44,394 nt of DNA from an uncultured Clostridia bacterium. Its GTDB lineage: Bacteria > Bacillota > Clostridia > UBA1381. The number at the start of each line of letters is the position of its first letter. The first letter of the stretch is position 1. Below are positions 27,691 to 36,133 of this stretch, piece by piece. The notes beneath the pieces are model-generated. The model saw only the letters and a program-made list of their open reading frames with translations. It was not told the DNA's origin and ran no database searches. The position numbers were made by a program, and so were the translations under genes. The DNA is taken from the NCBI GenBank assembly GCA_944393255.1, contig CALXZP010000067.1:1-44394 (forward strand). The letters are read 5' to 3'.

Positions 27691-29517
27691 ATGCCGTTCG
27701 TATCGGACGAGCTTTATAACGATATATGTATGGCGAATGATATAGTGGACTACGCTTCTTCGTTTCTTAATTTGAAAAAAAGCGGCAGGAGCTACATGGC
27801 ATGCTGCCCGTTCCATAACGAAAAAACACCGTCCTTTCACATTGACCGCGATAAGCAGCTGTTCCATTGCTTCGGCTGCGGAGCGAGCGGTAATTTCGTG
27901 CAGTTCGTCATGCGCATGGAGGGACTTGATTACCGGGACGCGATGCGCCTGCTGGCGGAGCGCGCCGGTATCACAATACCGGAAAATGGGATAAGGCAGT
28001 CCACTGAGCTTACGAAGCGCAGGGATATGATATATGAAATGAACAGGATAGCGGCCCGGTTTTTCTTTGATTCGCTTATGGATCCGGAGCAGGGCAGGGA
28101 GGCGAGACGGTATTTCGGCGAGAGGCGTTTGAGCAAAAAGACGATAACACGTTTCGGGCTCGGCTATGCGCCCGACAGCGGCGCTGCACTTTTGAAGCAT
28201 CTCATATCCAGGGGGTATTCGGAGGAGCAGATAGTTGACGCGGGGCTTGCCGTAACGCGCAGAAACAAGACGGTCGATAAATTCCGCAGACGCGTGATGT
28301 TCCCCATCATAAACGTGCGCGGCAAGGTCATAGGCTTCGGAGGCAGGGTGCTCGGCAGCGAAGAGACGCCGGACGGCTTCAAGATAGCCAAATACCTCAA
28401 TACCCCCGAAACGCCTGTATTCGATAAGGGGAGCAACCTGTTTGCACTGAATATCGCCAAAAATACAAATGAGACCGACCTTATCCTGTGCGAGGGCTAT
28501 ATGGATGTTATAACCGTGCATCAGGCCGGGATAAGCAATGCGGTCGCTACGCTCGGCACCGCTATTACCGACGCGCAGGCAAAGCTGATGCTGCGTTACG
28601 GCAGGGAGATACTCATCTGCTATGATATGGACGAAGCGGGAACGAAGGCTGCGCTGCGGGCGATAGATATCATCGCGGCGGCCGGGGGAAGGTCGCGTGT
28701 AGTCAGGATAAAGGGCGCGAAGGATCCGGACGAGTATATCACAAAATACGGAGCCGCCGGATTTAAAAAGGCGGTGGAGACGGCGGTCCCTTCGACCGAA
28801 TTCCGTCTTTCGCTGATAAAGAGCAAATACGACCTGAACGATACCGACGGCAAAATACGCTTTGTTGACGAGGCCGCGCAGATATTTGCAGGTCTGGGGG
28901 ATCCCGTCGAGGTGGAGGCATACATAAAGAAAGCTGCGGCGGATACCGGGATATCGGAGCATGCGATCTTCGGAAAATATGCAGAGCTTCGCGGCCGGAG
29001 CAGGAAGCAGCCGCCCAAGACGAAGGAGAGCTTCAAGCGGCGCGAGATAAACAGGCTAAACAGTCAAAAGCCGCCCGAAGAACGCGTTACAGGCACGGTC
29101 ATAGAGGCGGAAAAGCGGCTCTTGTCGCTTATGGCGCAGAGCAAGCGGCTCTGTCTTAAGGCTGCGGGCATTATGGAGCCGGAGGAGTTTTCAAATAAGA
29201 TATACGAAACGCTTGCGCGGCGCATGACGGAATATGCAAAGCGCGGCGAACAGGCGGACGCTTCTGTCATCCTTAATGGCTTTTCGGGAGATCCCGAGGC
29301 GGAAAATACCGCGGCTGCGGTATTCTTCAATAACGAGGTGTATTCGGACAATGATGAAACATTGTACGATCTTATATATACCGTCAAACAGAATAAGCTG
29401 GACGCAAGGCTCAGCGCATCTCAGAATGTGGAGGAGATCGGAAGGCTTATAGAAGAAAAAGAGAGCCTGGAGAGAGAGAGGGCCGGCTGGGGAAAGAACG
29501 GAGCGTCGGAACATTGA
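27691..29517 (+). CDS. dnaG: DNA primase
   Basis: A 608-aa primase that makes RNA primers at the replication fork. The N-terminal zinc finger has Cys39, His42, Cys60 and Cys63 (CPFHNEKTPSF, FHCFGC). The RNA polymerase/TOPRIM core follows, with LILCEGYMDVITVHQAG and CYDMDEAGTKA supplying the acidic metal ligands. The C-terminal region (about 460-600) is the helical DnaB-binding domain. GGGGAGGTGG precedes ATG 27691. The next gene is rpoD, the classic dnaG-rpoD pairing that links replication and transcription machinery. Confidence 0.97.
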   Translation: MPFVSDELYNDICMANDIVDYASSFLNLKKSGRSYMACCPFHNEKTPSFHIDRDKQLFHCFGCGASGNFVQFVMRMEGLDYRDAMRLLAERAGITIPENGIRQSTELTKRRDMIYEMNRIAARFFFDSLMDPEQGREARRYFGERRLSKKTITRFGLGYAPDSGAALLKHLISRGYSEEQIVDAGLAVTRRNKTVDKFRRRVMFPIINVRGKVIGFGGRVLGSEETPDGFKIAKYLNTPETPVFDKGSNLFALNIAKNTNETDLILCEGYMDVITVHQAGISNAVATLGTAITDAQAKLMLRYGREILICYDMDEAGTKAALRAIDIIAAAGGRSRVVRIKGAKDPDEYITKYGAAGFKKAVETAVPSTEFRLSLIKSKYDLNDTDGKIRFVDEAAQIFAGLGDPVEVEAYIKKAAADTGISEHAIFGKYAELRGRSRKQPPKTKESFKRREINRLNSQKPPEERVTGTVIEAEKRLLSLMAQSKRLCLKAAGIMEPEEFSNKIYETLARRMTEYAKRGEQADASVILNGFSGDPEAENTAAAVFFNNEVYSDNDETLYDLIYTVKQNKLDARLSASQNVEEIGRLIEEKESLERERAGWGKNGASEH

Positions 29518-29581
29518 ACGAGTCCGGTTCCTGCCTCGGCGGCACGGGCAATTTATGATCAACTAACTTGGAGGAGAAACT

Positions 29582-30715
29582 ATGAGTACAGAAAAAGATA
29601 TTGCTAATATGACGCCAAAGGAGCTTGCAGAATATAAGGATATGCTTGAGAAAAAGCGCAGTGTGAAACGCGGGCTTCTGGAACGCGGTAAAAAACGCGG
29701 TTATCTGACCTTCAAGGAAATTGCCGACGCACTTGAGGGGTTTGAAGTAACGGCGGAGGAAATGGAAAAGACCTATGACAGGTTCGAGAGCGAGAAGATC
29801 GAGCTTGTCGAGGATATGGAAAAAGAACTTGAGGAGATAGAGATATCCAAGGAGGAGCTGGAGGATCTGTCAGTTCCCGAGGGTATAAATATAGACGACC
29901 ATGTAAAGATGTATCTCAAGGAGATAGGAAAAGTGGATCTGCTCTCCGCAGAGGAGGAGACCGAGCTTGCACGGCGAATGTCCGAGGGCGACGAGGATGC
30001 TAAGAAAAAGCTTGCCGAGGCAAATCTCCGTCTCGTTGTCAGCATAGCGAAGCGTTATGTGGGACGCGGTATGCTGTTCCTTGATCTGATCCAGGAGGGC
30101 AACCTCGGGCTTATAAGAGCGGTGGATAAGTTTGATTATACAAAGGGATATAAGTTTTCGACATACGCCACCTGGTGGATACGCCAGGCAATAACGAGGG
30201 CTATAGCCGATCAGGCGAGGACTATACGCATACCTGTGCATATGGTCGAGACGATAAATAAGCTTGTGCGCGTTTCGCGCCAGCTGGTGCAGGAGCTGGG
30301 CAGGGAGCCTACGCCGGAGGAGCTTGCGCGCGGGCTGAACATGTCGGTCGATAAGGTGCGTGAGATATCGAAGATATCGCAGGAGCCGGTATCGCTCGAA
30401 ACGCCGATAGGCGAGGAGGAGGACAGCCATCTTGGTGACTTTATCCCCGACGACGACGCGCCCGCGCCGTCAGAGGCGGCGAGCTATGTGCTTCTCAAGG
30501 AGCAGCTTGTGGACGTACTCAAAACGCTCACTCCGCGCGAGGCGAAGGTGCTCAAGCTGAGGTTCGGGCTTATAGACGGACGGCAGAGAACGCTCGAAGA
30601 GGTAGGCAGAGAATTCAAGGTGACGAGGGAGCGCATAAGGCAGATAGAGGCGAAGGCGCTCAGGAAGCTGCGCCACCCGAGCCGCTCGAAGAAGCTCAAG
30701 GATTTTCTCGATTAA
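29582..30715 (+). CDS. rpoD: Primary sigma factor SigA/RpoD
   Basis: A 377-aa housekeeping sigma factor. Order: a short region 1.1 ([10 protein letters not shown]), an acidic linker (about 55-98), region 1.2 ([19 protein letters not shown]), region 2 ([40 protein letters not shown]) that reads the -10, region 3, and region 4 ([20 protein letters not shown]) that reads the -35. Length matches Gram-positive SigA. TGGAGGAG precedes the ATG. The many TTGA-/TATAAT promoters in this window fit this protein. A strong terminator follows. Confidence 0.97.
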   Translation: MSTEKDIANMTPKELAEYKDMLEKKRSVKRGLLERGKKRGYLTFKEIADALEGFEVTAEEMEKTYDRFESEKIELVEDMEKELEEIEISKEELEDLSVPEGINIDDHVKMYLKEIGKVDLLSAEEETELARRMSEGDEDAKKKLAEANLRLVVSIAKRYVGRGMLFLDLIQEGNLGLIRAVDKFDYTKGYKFSTYATWWIRQAITRAIADQARTIRIPVHMVETINKLVRVSRQLVQELGREPTPEELARGLNMSVDKVREISKISQEPVSLETPIGEEEDSHLGDFIPDDDAPAPSEAASYVLLKEQLVDVLKTLTPREAKVLKLRFGLIDGRQRTLEEVGREFKVTRERIRQIEAKALRKLRHPSRSKKLKDFLD

Positions 30716-30726
30716 AAACGGGGAGC

Positions 30727-30759
30727 TCAACGCATTGCACCGCAATGCGTTGAATTTTT
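30727..30759 (+). terminator. Intrinsic terminator after rpoD
   Basis: A perfect 12-bp stem TCAACGCATTGC (30727-30738) pairs with 30742-30753 around the 3-nt loop ACC, then ATTTTT. Confidence 0.9.
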
Positions 30760-30801
30760 GAACGGTTTTATTTTTAAACGGATAAGAAACAGGAGAATAT
30801 C

Positions 30802-31767
30802 ATGGATTGGCTTAAGGTAACGATATATACTACTACGGACGGGATAGAGCCGGTAAGCGGCAGGCTCATGCAGCTCGGTATTACAGGGCTTGAGATAGAG
30901 GATGAGAATGAATTCAACGAATTTCTGGATGAGACGCGGGAGTTCTGGGATTATGTGGACGATAAGCTGGTGGAGAGGATGCACGGTGAAACGCGCGTTA
31001 TAGCGTACGTCAGCGAGGATGCTTCCGGGTGCGAGCTACTCTCGGCGATACGCGGCTCTGTGGCGGAGCTTGCGGAGATGGATACGGAAAAACGGTTCGG
31101 CAGGCTTGAGGTAGAGACAGAGGGCACAAAGACGGAGGACTGGGCAAATGCGTGGAAGAAATATTTTCATACGATGGAGATAGGCAGCCGCCTGCTGGTG
31201 AGACCGTACTGGGAGGAGCCGGAGGGAGAAACGGACAGGATAGTTTTCAAGGTAAATCCGGGGATGAGCTTTGGAACCGGTTCGCACGAGACTACGAGGC
31301 TGTGTCTTGAGGCGCTCGAAAGATATGTCACGCCCGGCTGTAAAATGCTCGATCTGGGCTGCGGCAGCGGTATACTGTCGGTAACGTCGCTGCTGCTCGG
31401 AGCGGACGAGGCGGCGGCAGTGGATATCGATCCGAACTGCGTGGATACCGCGTATGAAAATTCGGATATGAACGGCGTGCCGCGCAGCAGGTATCACGTT
31501 ATAGCGGGGAACGTTGTGACAGATCCTGAGGTGCAGGAGTTTATCGCACGGAACAAATACGAGGTGGTCGCGGCGAATATCGTTGCGGATGTGATAATCG
31601 CTCTTGCGCCTAAAGCGAAAGAGTATATGAAAGAAGGCGGAGTGTTCATAACCTCCGGGATAATCAACGGCCGCCAGGACGAGGTGCGCGCCACGCTGGA
31701 GGAGAACGGCTTCAAGGTGGAGAGTATGGACAGGAGAAAGGACTGGTGGTCAATTGTCTGCCGATAA
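30802..31767 (+). CDS. prmA: Ribosomal protein L11 methyltransferase
   Basis: A 321-aa SAM-dependent methyltransferase that trimethylates lysines and the N-terminus of ribosomal protein L11. The N-terminal substrate-recognition domain (about 1-100) and linker precede the catalytic domain with FGTGSHETT (157-165) and the SAM motif LDLGCGSG (183-190). The post-I motif AAVDIDPNC and VAANIVADVI complete it. CAGGAGAA precedes the ATG. Its last 14 nt overlap the TTG start of the next gene. Confidence 0.94.
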   Translation: MDWLKVTIYTTTDGIEPVSGRLMQLGITGLEIEDENEFNEFLDETREFWDYVDDKLVERMHGETRVIAYVSEDASGCELLSAIRGSVAELAEMDTEKRFGRLEVETEGTKTEDWANAWKKYFHTMEIGSRLLVRPYWEEPEGETDRIVFKVNPGMSFGTGSHETTRLCLEALERYVTPGCKMLDLGCGSGILSVTSLLLGADEAAAVDIDPNCVDTAYENSDMNGVPRSRYHVIAGNVVTDPEVQEFIARNKYEVVAANIVADVIIALAPKAKEYMKEGGVFITSGIINGRQDEVRATLEENGFKVESMDRRKDWWSIVCR

Positions 31768-32827
31768 GATAAGCAGCCGCGTTACCGCGTACGCCTGCGG
31801 AAAATACAGGTTCTACACAGTTTCCGGCGACAGATCGAAGTGGCTGGTCGGCGGCGTGCCGGAGGCGTCGGAGGAGTACATAAGAGAGGCCGCCGGAGCC
31901 GACAGCATCGTTTTGCTGACCTCAAGACCCGAGTTTTCCGAGTCGCTTTCCGAGGTTTTGAAAGTGAATCCCGGCATACGCGTGTACGCATCGGCGGCAG
32001 GGCTGAGGAACATAAAAGAGATACTAAATACAGACGGCATAAACGAACGGCTGATAAAGGACGGAGCGGAGGAGGACGGGATCCGGTTCATCGTCACTCC
32101 GGGGCTTTGCTGGATGGATTCGGTCATGGCGCTGACGGACGGGGTACTGTTCTCGGGCGAGATGTTCTCCGGTTTTGACGGATCCGCCGCCGGACTGAAA
32201 CGGTATTATGAGGAGAACCTGGCGGTCAACAGCGGATTTGTGCGCGCCGCTCTCGGCAAGCTGCGCGGTACGGAAATAAAAACGGTCTGCCCGGCATACG
32301 GGCTGACCTGTCCGCAGGGGAGCGTGTGCCTGAGCGCAGAGCCGGACGAGCTTGCGGCGAAATACCGCGAATGGAGCGAGCCGCACCGCAGCGAAAGAAA
32401 GAGAGCGGCGGTCATCTATGCCAGCAGGTACGGCTATACGCGTTCGATGGCTGAATATGCGGCAGAGCTGCTCAGCATCGGTTTCGATGTTGACCTGCTC
32501 GACGCGCGGAGGACAGAAAGAAGCGGGCTTGCGGCTGCGGCAGAACGCGCCGACGTACTTCTCATAGGTACTGACACCGTAAACAGGAACGCGCCGCGCG
32601 AGATATGGGAGACGGTAACGTCGCTCGACACGGTAAACAAGCGCGGTATGCGCTGTCTGGTGTTCGGATCCTACGGCTGGGCGGGAGAAGGCATAAAGCT
32701 GATAGATTCGGTGCTTTCATCAATGGGTATGCGCCGCGCCGCAAAGCCGGTCGAAGCGCTGCTCAAGCCTTCGGAAAAGGATCTTGAGCGGCTCAAAAAG
32801 GCCGTTGAAGCCTTTTTGAAAGAATAG
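31754..32827 (+). CDS. Flavodiiron-like protein lacking the iron ligands, with intact flavodoxin domain
   Basis: A 357-aa homologue of A-type flavoproteins (FprA/flavodiiron proteins), which reduce O2 or NO with a diiron site in a metallo-beta-lactamase-like domain and FMN in a C-terminal flavodoxin domain. The fold wording survives, but the ligands do not. The HxExDH motif is replaced by TSRPEF (Thr56, Arg58, Glu60, Phe61). The next His (LHWPDS) is Cys119 in LCWMDS. The Asp of SNDAFG is Glu136 in SGEMFS. The last His (PSHG) is Tyr182 in PAYG. The flavodoxin half is well kept: IYASRYGYTRSMAEYA (221-236), LIGTDTVNRNAP and FGSYGW (304-309). The start is probably TTG 31754 inside prmA, with a weak GGTGG upstream; the N-terminus is short for the family. 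Loss of O2/NO reductase activity is inferred. Confidence 0.8.
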   Translation: MSADKISSRVTAYACGKYRFYTVSGDRSKWLVGGVPEASEEYIREAAGADSIVLLTSRPEFSESLSEVLKVNPGIRVYASAAGLRNIKEILNTDGINERLIKDGAEEDGIRFIVTPGLCWMDSVMALTDGVLFSGEMFSGFDGSAAGLKRYYEENLAVNSGFVRAALGKLRGTEIKTVCPAYGLTCPQGSVCLSAEPDELAAKYREWSEPHRSERKRAAVIYASRYGYTRSMAEYAAELLSIGFDVDLLDARRTERSGLAAAAERADVLLIGTDTVNRNAPREIWETVTSLDTVNKRGMRCLVFGSYGWAGEGIKLIDSVLSSMGMRRAAKPVEALLKPSEKDLERLKKAVEAFLKE

Positions 32828-32867
32828 AGAAAATATAAGTGAAAAGCAGATGAAGGGGATGACGGAT

Positions 32868-33359
32868 GTGATAATAGTAAAGGAAGCGCAGGGAAGAGAG
32901 GATATAAAAAAGGTGGCGGAGCTTGCGGATATAATATGGCACGAGCATTTCCCTAAGCTGCTGTCCGCCGAGCAGATAGATTATATGGTGGATAAGTTTC
33001 AGTCTTACAACGCGCTCGTGCATGCGGTGGAGAAGGAAGGCTACCGCTATTACATGGCGTACGAGGGAGACGAGCTCTGCGGCTATCTCGGTTTCCGGGA
33101 CGAGGGAGACGGCAATGTGTTCATAAGCAAGGTATACGTCCGTGCCGATAAGCGACGCTGCGGCGCGGCAACGCGCATGCTCGAGCGTCTTAGAACAGAT
33201 CTTCCCGAAGCAAAGCGGTGGTATCTGACGGTGAATAAGTATAACGAGATACCCATAGCCGCATATAAAAAGCGCGGCTTCTCTGTCGCTTCGGAGCAGG
33301 TGACCGATATAGGCAGCGGATTTGTTATGGACGATTATGTAATGGAAAAGCTTTTTTGA
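32868..33359 (+). CDS. GNAT-family N-acetyltransferase
   Basis: A 163-aa acetyl-CoA-dependent acyltransferase of unknown substrate. The acetyl-CoA motif is ISKVYVRADKRRCGAATRML (Arg-x-x-Gly-x-Ala type), followed by YLTVNKYNEIPIAAYKKRGF, which is typical of GNATs acting on small molecules or protein N-termini. I prefer GTG 32868 because AAGGGG (32853-32858) lies 9 nt upstream and the protein then starts at the family's first strand; ATG 32850 and ATG 32859 are alternatives that add up to six residues. It follows the flavodiiron-like gene by 40 bp and may share its transcript. Confidence 0.85.
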   Translation: MIIVKEAQGREDIKKVAELADIIWHEHFPKLLSAEQIDYMVDKFQSYNALVHAVEKEGYRYYMAYEGDELCGYLGFRDEGDGNVFISKVYVRADKRRCGAATRMLERLRTDLPEAKRWYLTVNKYNEIPIAAYKKRGFSVASEQVTDIGSGFVMDDYVMEKLF

Positions 33360-33409
33360 CCGGCCGTCCGTGCGCCGGCGACACGGCATAAAGCCGTTGG
33401 CACGGCATG

Positions 33410-33455
33410 CGGAGGCGGCGCTGCTCTTAGGAGCGCCGCCTCCGAAAAGGCTTTT
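33410..33455 (+). terminator. Terminator-like hairpin after the GNAT gene
   Basis: A perfect 13-bp stem (33410-33422 with 33432-33444, core GGAGGCGGCGCT) has a 9-nt loop. It is followed by GAAAAGGCTTTTC, a second small dyad with a TTTT run 8 nt after the stem. The displaced T-run makes it an atypical terminator. Confidence 0.6.
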
Positions 33456-33563
33456 CGGGATGTGAAATAAACATATCAAAATATTATCTGTATATTTTAT
33501 TCGGTTTGTTTTTGTGTTTTCAGCGCCATTTTGCATGTGCGGTGAAGATTTTTTTATTTTTTT

Positions 33564-33589
33564 TGACTTTTTTCATTGTTTGATGCGTC
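33564..33589 (+). promoter_or_regulatory. Candidate ECF-type promoter of the sigma operon
   Basis: TGACTT (33564-33569), a 16-bp spacer and CGTC (33586-33589), resembling Bacillus ECF promoters of the form TGAAAC-N16-CGTC/CGTA. The alternative sigma-A reading TTGACT-N19-TCTAAT has poor spacing. Autoregulation is common for ECF sigma genes. This is inference from pattern only. Confidence 0.4.
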
Positions 33590-33674
33590 TAATAGGTGTA
33601 AAAGCTTTTACGCAGGTTGACGGCGGAGCATACGTTTTAATATCGTTTGGTTCGCAGAGCGGAGGAGGGGACAA

Positions 33675-34148
33675 ATGGACGAACAGTTTACAGAGCAATA
33701 CAGATCGGCGGAGAGCTCCCTGTACCTTGTCGCTGTCGGCTATCTGCATAACACCGAGGATGCAAAGGACGTTATGCAGGAGGCCGCGATATCGGCATGG
33801 CAGGGCTACGGCTCCCTGAGGCGCAAGGAGTATTTTAAAACTTGGATAACGCGTATAGTCATAAACAAATGCAAAAGCTTTCTGCGCCGTAAAAGGAGCG
33901 CTTTATGCTTCGATGATAACGCCGGTATGTTTTATGATATGCCGACAAGGGATATTGAGATAATGGACGCGGTATGCCGGCTGGATCCAAAGCTTGTCCC
34001 TTACATAACACTTCGTTTTTATAACGATATGACTTATGAAGAGACTGCCGAAAGCCTGAGAGTTCCTGTTTCCACTGTCAAATACAGAACGAAAGCGGCG
34101 CTGAGAGAGTTGGAAGCGATCCTGAAAGGAGATGAGGACTGTGACTGA
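33675..34148 (+). CDS. ECF-subfamily RNA polymerase sigma factor
   Basis: A 157-aa sigma-70 family protein of the extracytoplasmic-function type. Region 2 (about 10-75) has YLHNTEDAKDVMQEAAISAW and TWITRIVINKCKSFLR; region 4 (about 100-152) has YITLRFYNDMTYEETAESLR and PVSTVKYRTKAALRELE. No region 1 or 3, as expected. GCGGAGGAGGGG precedes the ATG. It overlaps the next gene, which is the probable membrane anti-sigma factor. Its target promoters are not known; one candidate is its own. Confidence 0.92.
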   Translation: MDEQFTEQYRSAESSLYLVAVGYLHNTEDAKDVMQEAAISAWQGYGSLRRKEYFKTWITRIVINKCKSFLRRKRSALCFDDNAGMFYDMPTRDIEIMDAVCRLDPKLVPYITLRFYNDMTYEETAESLRVPVSTVKYRTKAALRELEAILKGDEDCD

Positions 34149-35094
34149 GCTTGAAAATGAATTGCGGGAGCACGCTCACAGGGTACGGGAGCATGTAAGA
34201 CCGGCGGTCGATATCGAAAGCATATCCGTGCGCGGGAAAAGAAGAAGATCAAGGCGTCTGATAGTTCTGATCGCCGCCTGCATTGCGGTGATAGGCGGAG
34301 CGTCAGCGACCACAACGGCCTTAAAAGCATGGGATATCCGTCTCCTCGGCTTTTTCAGGACGGACTATGAAAGCGCCGGCGGCGCTGAAAACGCATATGA
34401 GATACCCATGGTATCCGAGACCGTAAACAGTACGGCTGTAACGGTAGAGCAGGCTGTATTTGATGAAAACACGCAGTTCGTTCTCTATGAGGTAAAGCTG
34501 CCTGACGGATTTAACGCCGATCCGAGCCTTGACTATGCATTTGAGGACTGCGGGCTTGACGTCCCGCTTGCGGAGGAGAAGGACGTTATCGGCACGATAA
34601 AAAATGAGGTAGTTGAAATAAAAGGGGATTCTGTTGCCTTTGTACTTTGGCAGACGATGCCCTCGGAACCTGTTGAAAATAAAAAGGTTTGCCTTTATTT
34701 GTCTAACTTTGGCTATACAGACGGAGAGACGCATGAATTTAAAACATTGACGGAGGGCAATTGGAGCCTGGAGTGGAGACCGGGCTGGGAAAGCGCGGGA
34801 AAAATTTATACGCCGGGAGTCCCGTTCGGTATGGATAATGGGAGCATTCTTGAAAAGGTGATAGTTTCGCCGTTTGCGGTCACCGTGAAGATAAAGGGCG
34901 CGGATGTTTTGGGCAGCATAGGCATAAAGGTGTATCTGAAAAACGGCGGTGCGGTCGTCTGCGGGGCGGGAGATCCCAATGCGGACTATATCCGGAGCGG
35001 CGATATAAGCTTTGTTTATTTCAGATTTGACAGACTGACCGATATCGGAGATATTGAAAGAATACTTGTGAACGATGTTGAGATCAAGCTATGA
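34141..35094 (+). CDS. Membrane protein, probable anti-sigma factor (DUF4179-like)
   Basis: A 317-aa protein with a short acidic/basic cytoplasmic N-terminus (about 1-40, TELENELREHAHRVREHV), a basic stop RGKRRRSRR, one membrane helix (about 38-58, LIVLIAACIAVIGGASATTT) and a long extracytoplasmic domain of about 255 residues rich in beta-like segments. This layout and its position after an ECF sigma gene fit a transmembrane anti-sigma factor; the outer domain is somewhat like DUF4179. I prefer GTG 34141 (AAAGGAG 9 nt upstream) over ATG 34132, whose binding site would touch it. It overlaps the sigma gene by 8 nt and the next frame by ATGA. Confidence 0.7.
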   Translation: MTELENELREHAHRVREHVRPAVDIESISVRGKRRRSRRLIVLIAACIAVIGGASATTTALKAWDIRLLGFFRTDYESAGGAENAYEIPMVSETVNSTAVTVEQAVFDENTQFVLYEVKLPDGFNADPSLDYAFEDCGLDVPLAEEKDVIGTIKNEVVEIKGDSVAFVLWQTMPSEPVENKKVCLYLSNFGYTDGETHEFKTLTEGNWSLEWRPGWESAGKIYTPGVPFGMDNGSILEKVIVSPFAVTVKIKGADVLGSIGIKVYLKNGGAVVCGAGDPNADYIRSGDISFVYFRFDRLTDIGDIERILVNDVEIKL

Positions 35095-35108
35095 AAGGAC
35101 GGATAGAT

Positions 35109-35441
35109 ATGAAAAGATCAAAAAAGCTATTGAGTATATTTACGGTTTTTGCAGCGCTTGCAGCCGCAAACGGAGCGCTTGCTTATGAGCACCCGTCATG
35201 GAGTGAAAAGGACGGGGACGGGACTTCGGTGATAAGCGTCCTGGAGAACGACGGAACGTGGACCGGGCTGCCGTCGTGGACGGAAGCTTATGCGGCTCTG
35301 GATCCTGACAGCGCCCCGGAAAGCGTGAGAGAGCTGATACTTATCGCAAGGCGGTGCAGGGCGCTTGAAAAAATGGGGCTTGATCCGCGCGAGCTGTATG
35401 CCGATCATCTCGGCGCGGCGTTCGATCCGGATATGCAGTAG
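35109..35441 (+). CDS. Small secreted protein of unknown function
   Basis: A 110-aa protein not recognised from any family. A clear signal peptide (MKRSKKLLSIFTVFAALAAANGALAY, cleavage probably after Ala25) is followed by about 85 residues. The mature part has two PSW motifs (HPSWSEKDG at about 28 and LPSWTEAYA at about 55), an acidic character, and a helical segment ESVRELILIARRCRALEKMG. One Cys is present. ATG 35109 has GAAAGGACGG upstream; ATG 35091, which overlaps the anti-sigma stop, lacks a site. Its place between the anti-sigma gene and an SLH gene suggests an envelope role. Confidence 0.75.
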   Translation: MKRSKKLLSIFTVFAALAAANGALAYEHPSWSEKDGDGTSVISVLENDGTWTGLPSWTEAYAALDPDSAPESVRELILIARRCRALEKMGLDPRELYADHLGAAFDPDMQ

Positions 35442-35454
35442 GAGGCGGAGAAGG

Positions 35455-36051
35455 ATGAAGAAAATAGCTTTGCTTTGCGCGGCGGCCGCCGCCGCGCTCA
35501 GCCCGGCGGCTTTTGCGTTCGGCGGCTTCAGCGATGTTGCGGATACAAGTCTACCGCAGGATAAAGCGATCAACAGTCTTGCGGAAAAGGGTATCATAAG
35601 CGGATATGAAGACGGTAGCTTTCGTCCGAATGAAAAGATCACCAGAGCTGAAATGACGGTAATAATGTACAGAGCCGGACACGGGCAGGGGAGTCCGGCC
35701 GCCGCCCCGACCGGTTTTGATGACGTGCCGGAGGAACACTGGGCTTCCGGATATATTGCAGGCGCGGTAAAAGACGGGATAATAAACGGGATCGGAGAAA
35801 ACCGCTTTGCGCCCGAGGCGGAACTCACAAACGAACAGGCTATGAAAATGCTCGTTTGTATGAAAGGTCTTTCCGGCGAAGCCGAAAAACGCGGCGGTTA
35901 TCCGAACGGATATATTCTTACCGCGGTGTACAGCGGTATTGCCGACGATATTGAAATAGTTTTTGCGGAAAATGCGGAAACATCGTTTCAGTCAGCCGCA
36001 GCAACAAGGGGTAATATCGCGCTGATGCTCTGCAATGCATTGAGCAAATGA
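35455..36051 (+). CDS. Secreted protein made of S-layer homology domains
   Basis: A 198-aa protein with a signal peptide (MKKIALLCAAAAAALSPAAFA) followed almost directly by SLH domains: SLH1 (about 24-72, FSDVADTSLPQDKAINSLAE, ITRAEMTVIMYRA), SLH2 (about 84-133, FDDVPEEHWASGYIAGAVKD, LTNEQAMKMLVCM) and a divergent third copy ending TRGNIALMLCNALSK. SLH triplets anchor proteins to pyruvylated wall polymers. No other domain is present, so it is an anchor without an obvious cargo; the partner may be the small protein encoded 13 bp upstream (inference). TAGGAGGCGGAG precedes the ATG. The frame extends upstream to 35365, but the signal peptide fixes the start. Confidence 0.88.
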   Translation: MKKIALLCAAAAAALSPAAFAFGGFSDVADTSLPQDKAINSLAEKGIISGYEDGSFRPNEKITRAEMTVIMYRAGHGQGSPAAAPTGFDDVPEEHWASGYIAGAVKDGIINGIGENRFAPEAELTNEQAMKMLVCMKGLSGEAEKRGGYPNGYILTAVYSGIADDIEIVFAENAETSFQSAAATRGNIALMLCNALSK

Positions 36052-36089
36052 GGGCGGCCGCTGCCGCGGCTTCTGTCGCGGCGCACATC

Positions 36090-36133
36090 AAAAGCAGCGT
36101 ATCCGTTCGTATGGGGGATACGCTGCTTTTTCT
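36090..36133 (+). terminator. Intrinsic terminator of the ECF/SLH operon
   Basis: AAAAGCAGCGTATCC (36090-36104) pairs perfectly with 36116-36130. The loop is 11 nt, and TTTTTC follows. The A-run on the left arm gives a terminator on the other strand too. Confidence 0.9.

Larger units (their letters stand above)
33360..33674 (+). other. Intergenic region before the ECF sigma gene
   Basis: 315 bp without a gene. It contains a GC-rich terminator-like hairpin (33410-33444), then A/T-rich DNA with long T runs, and an ECF-like promoter candidate at 33564-33589. No other element is recognised. Confidence 0.55.
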
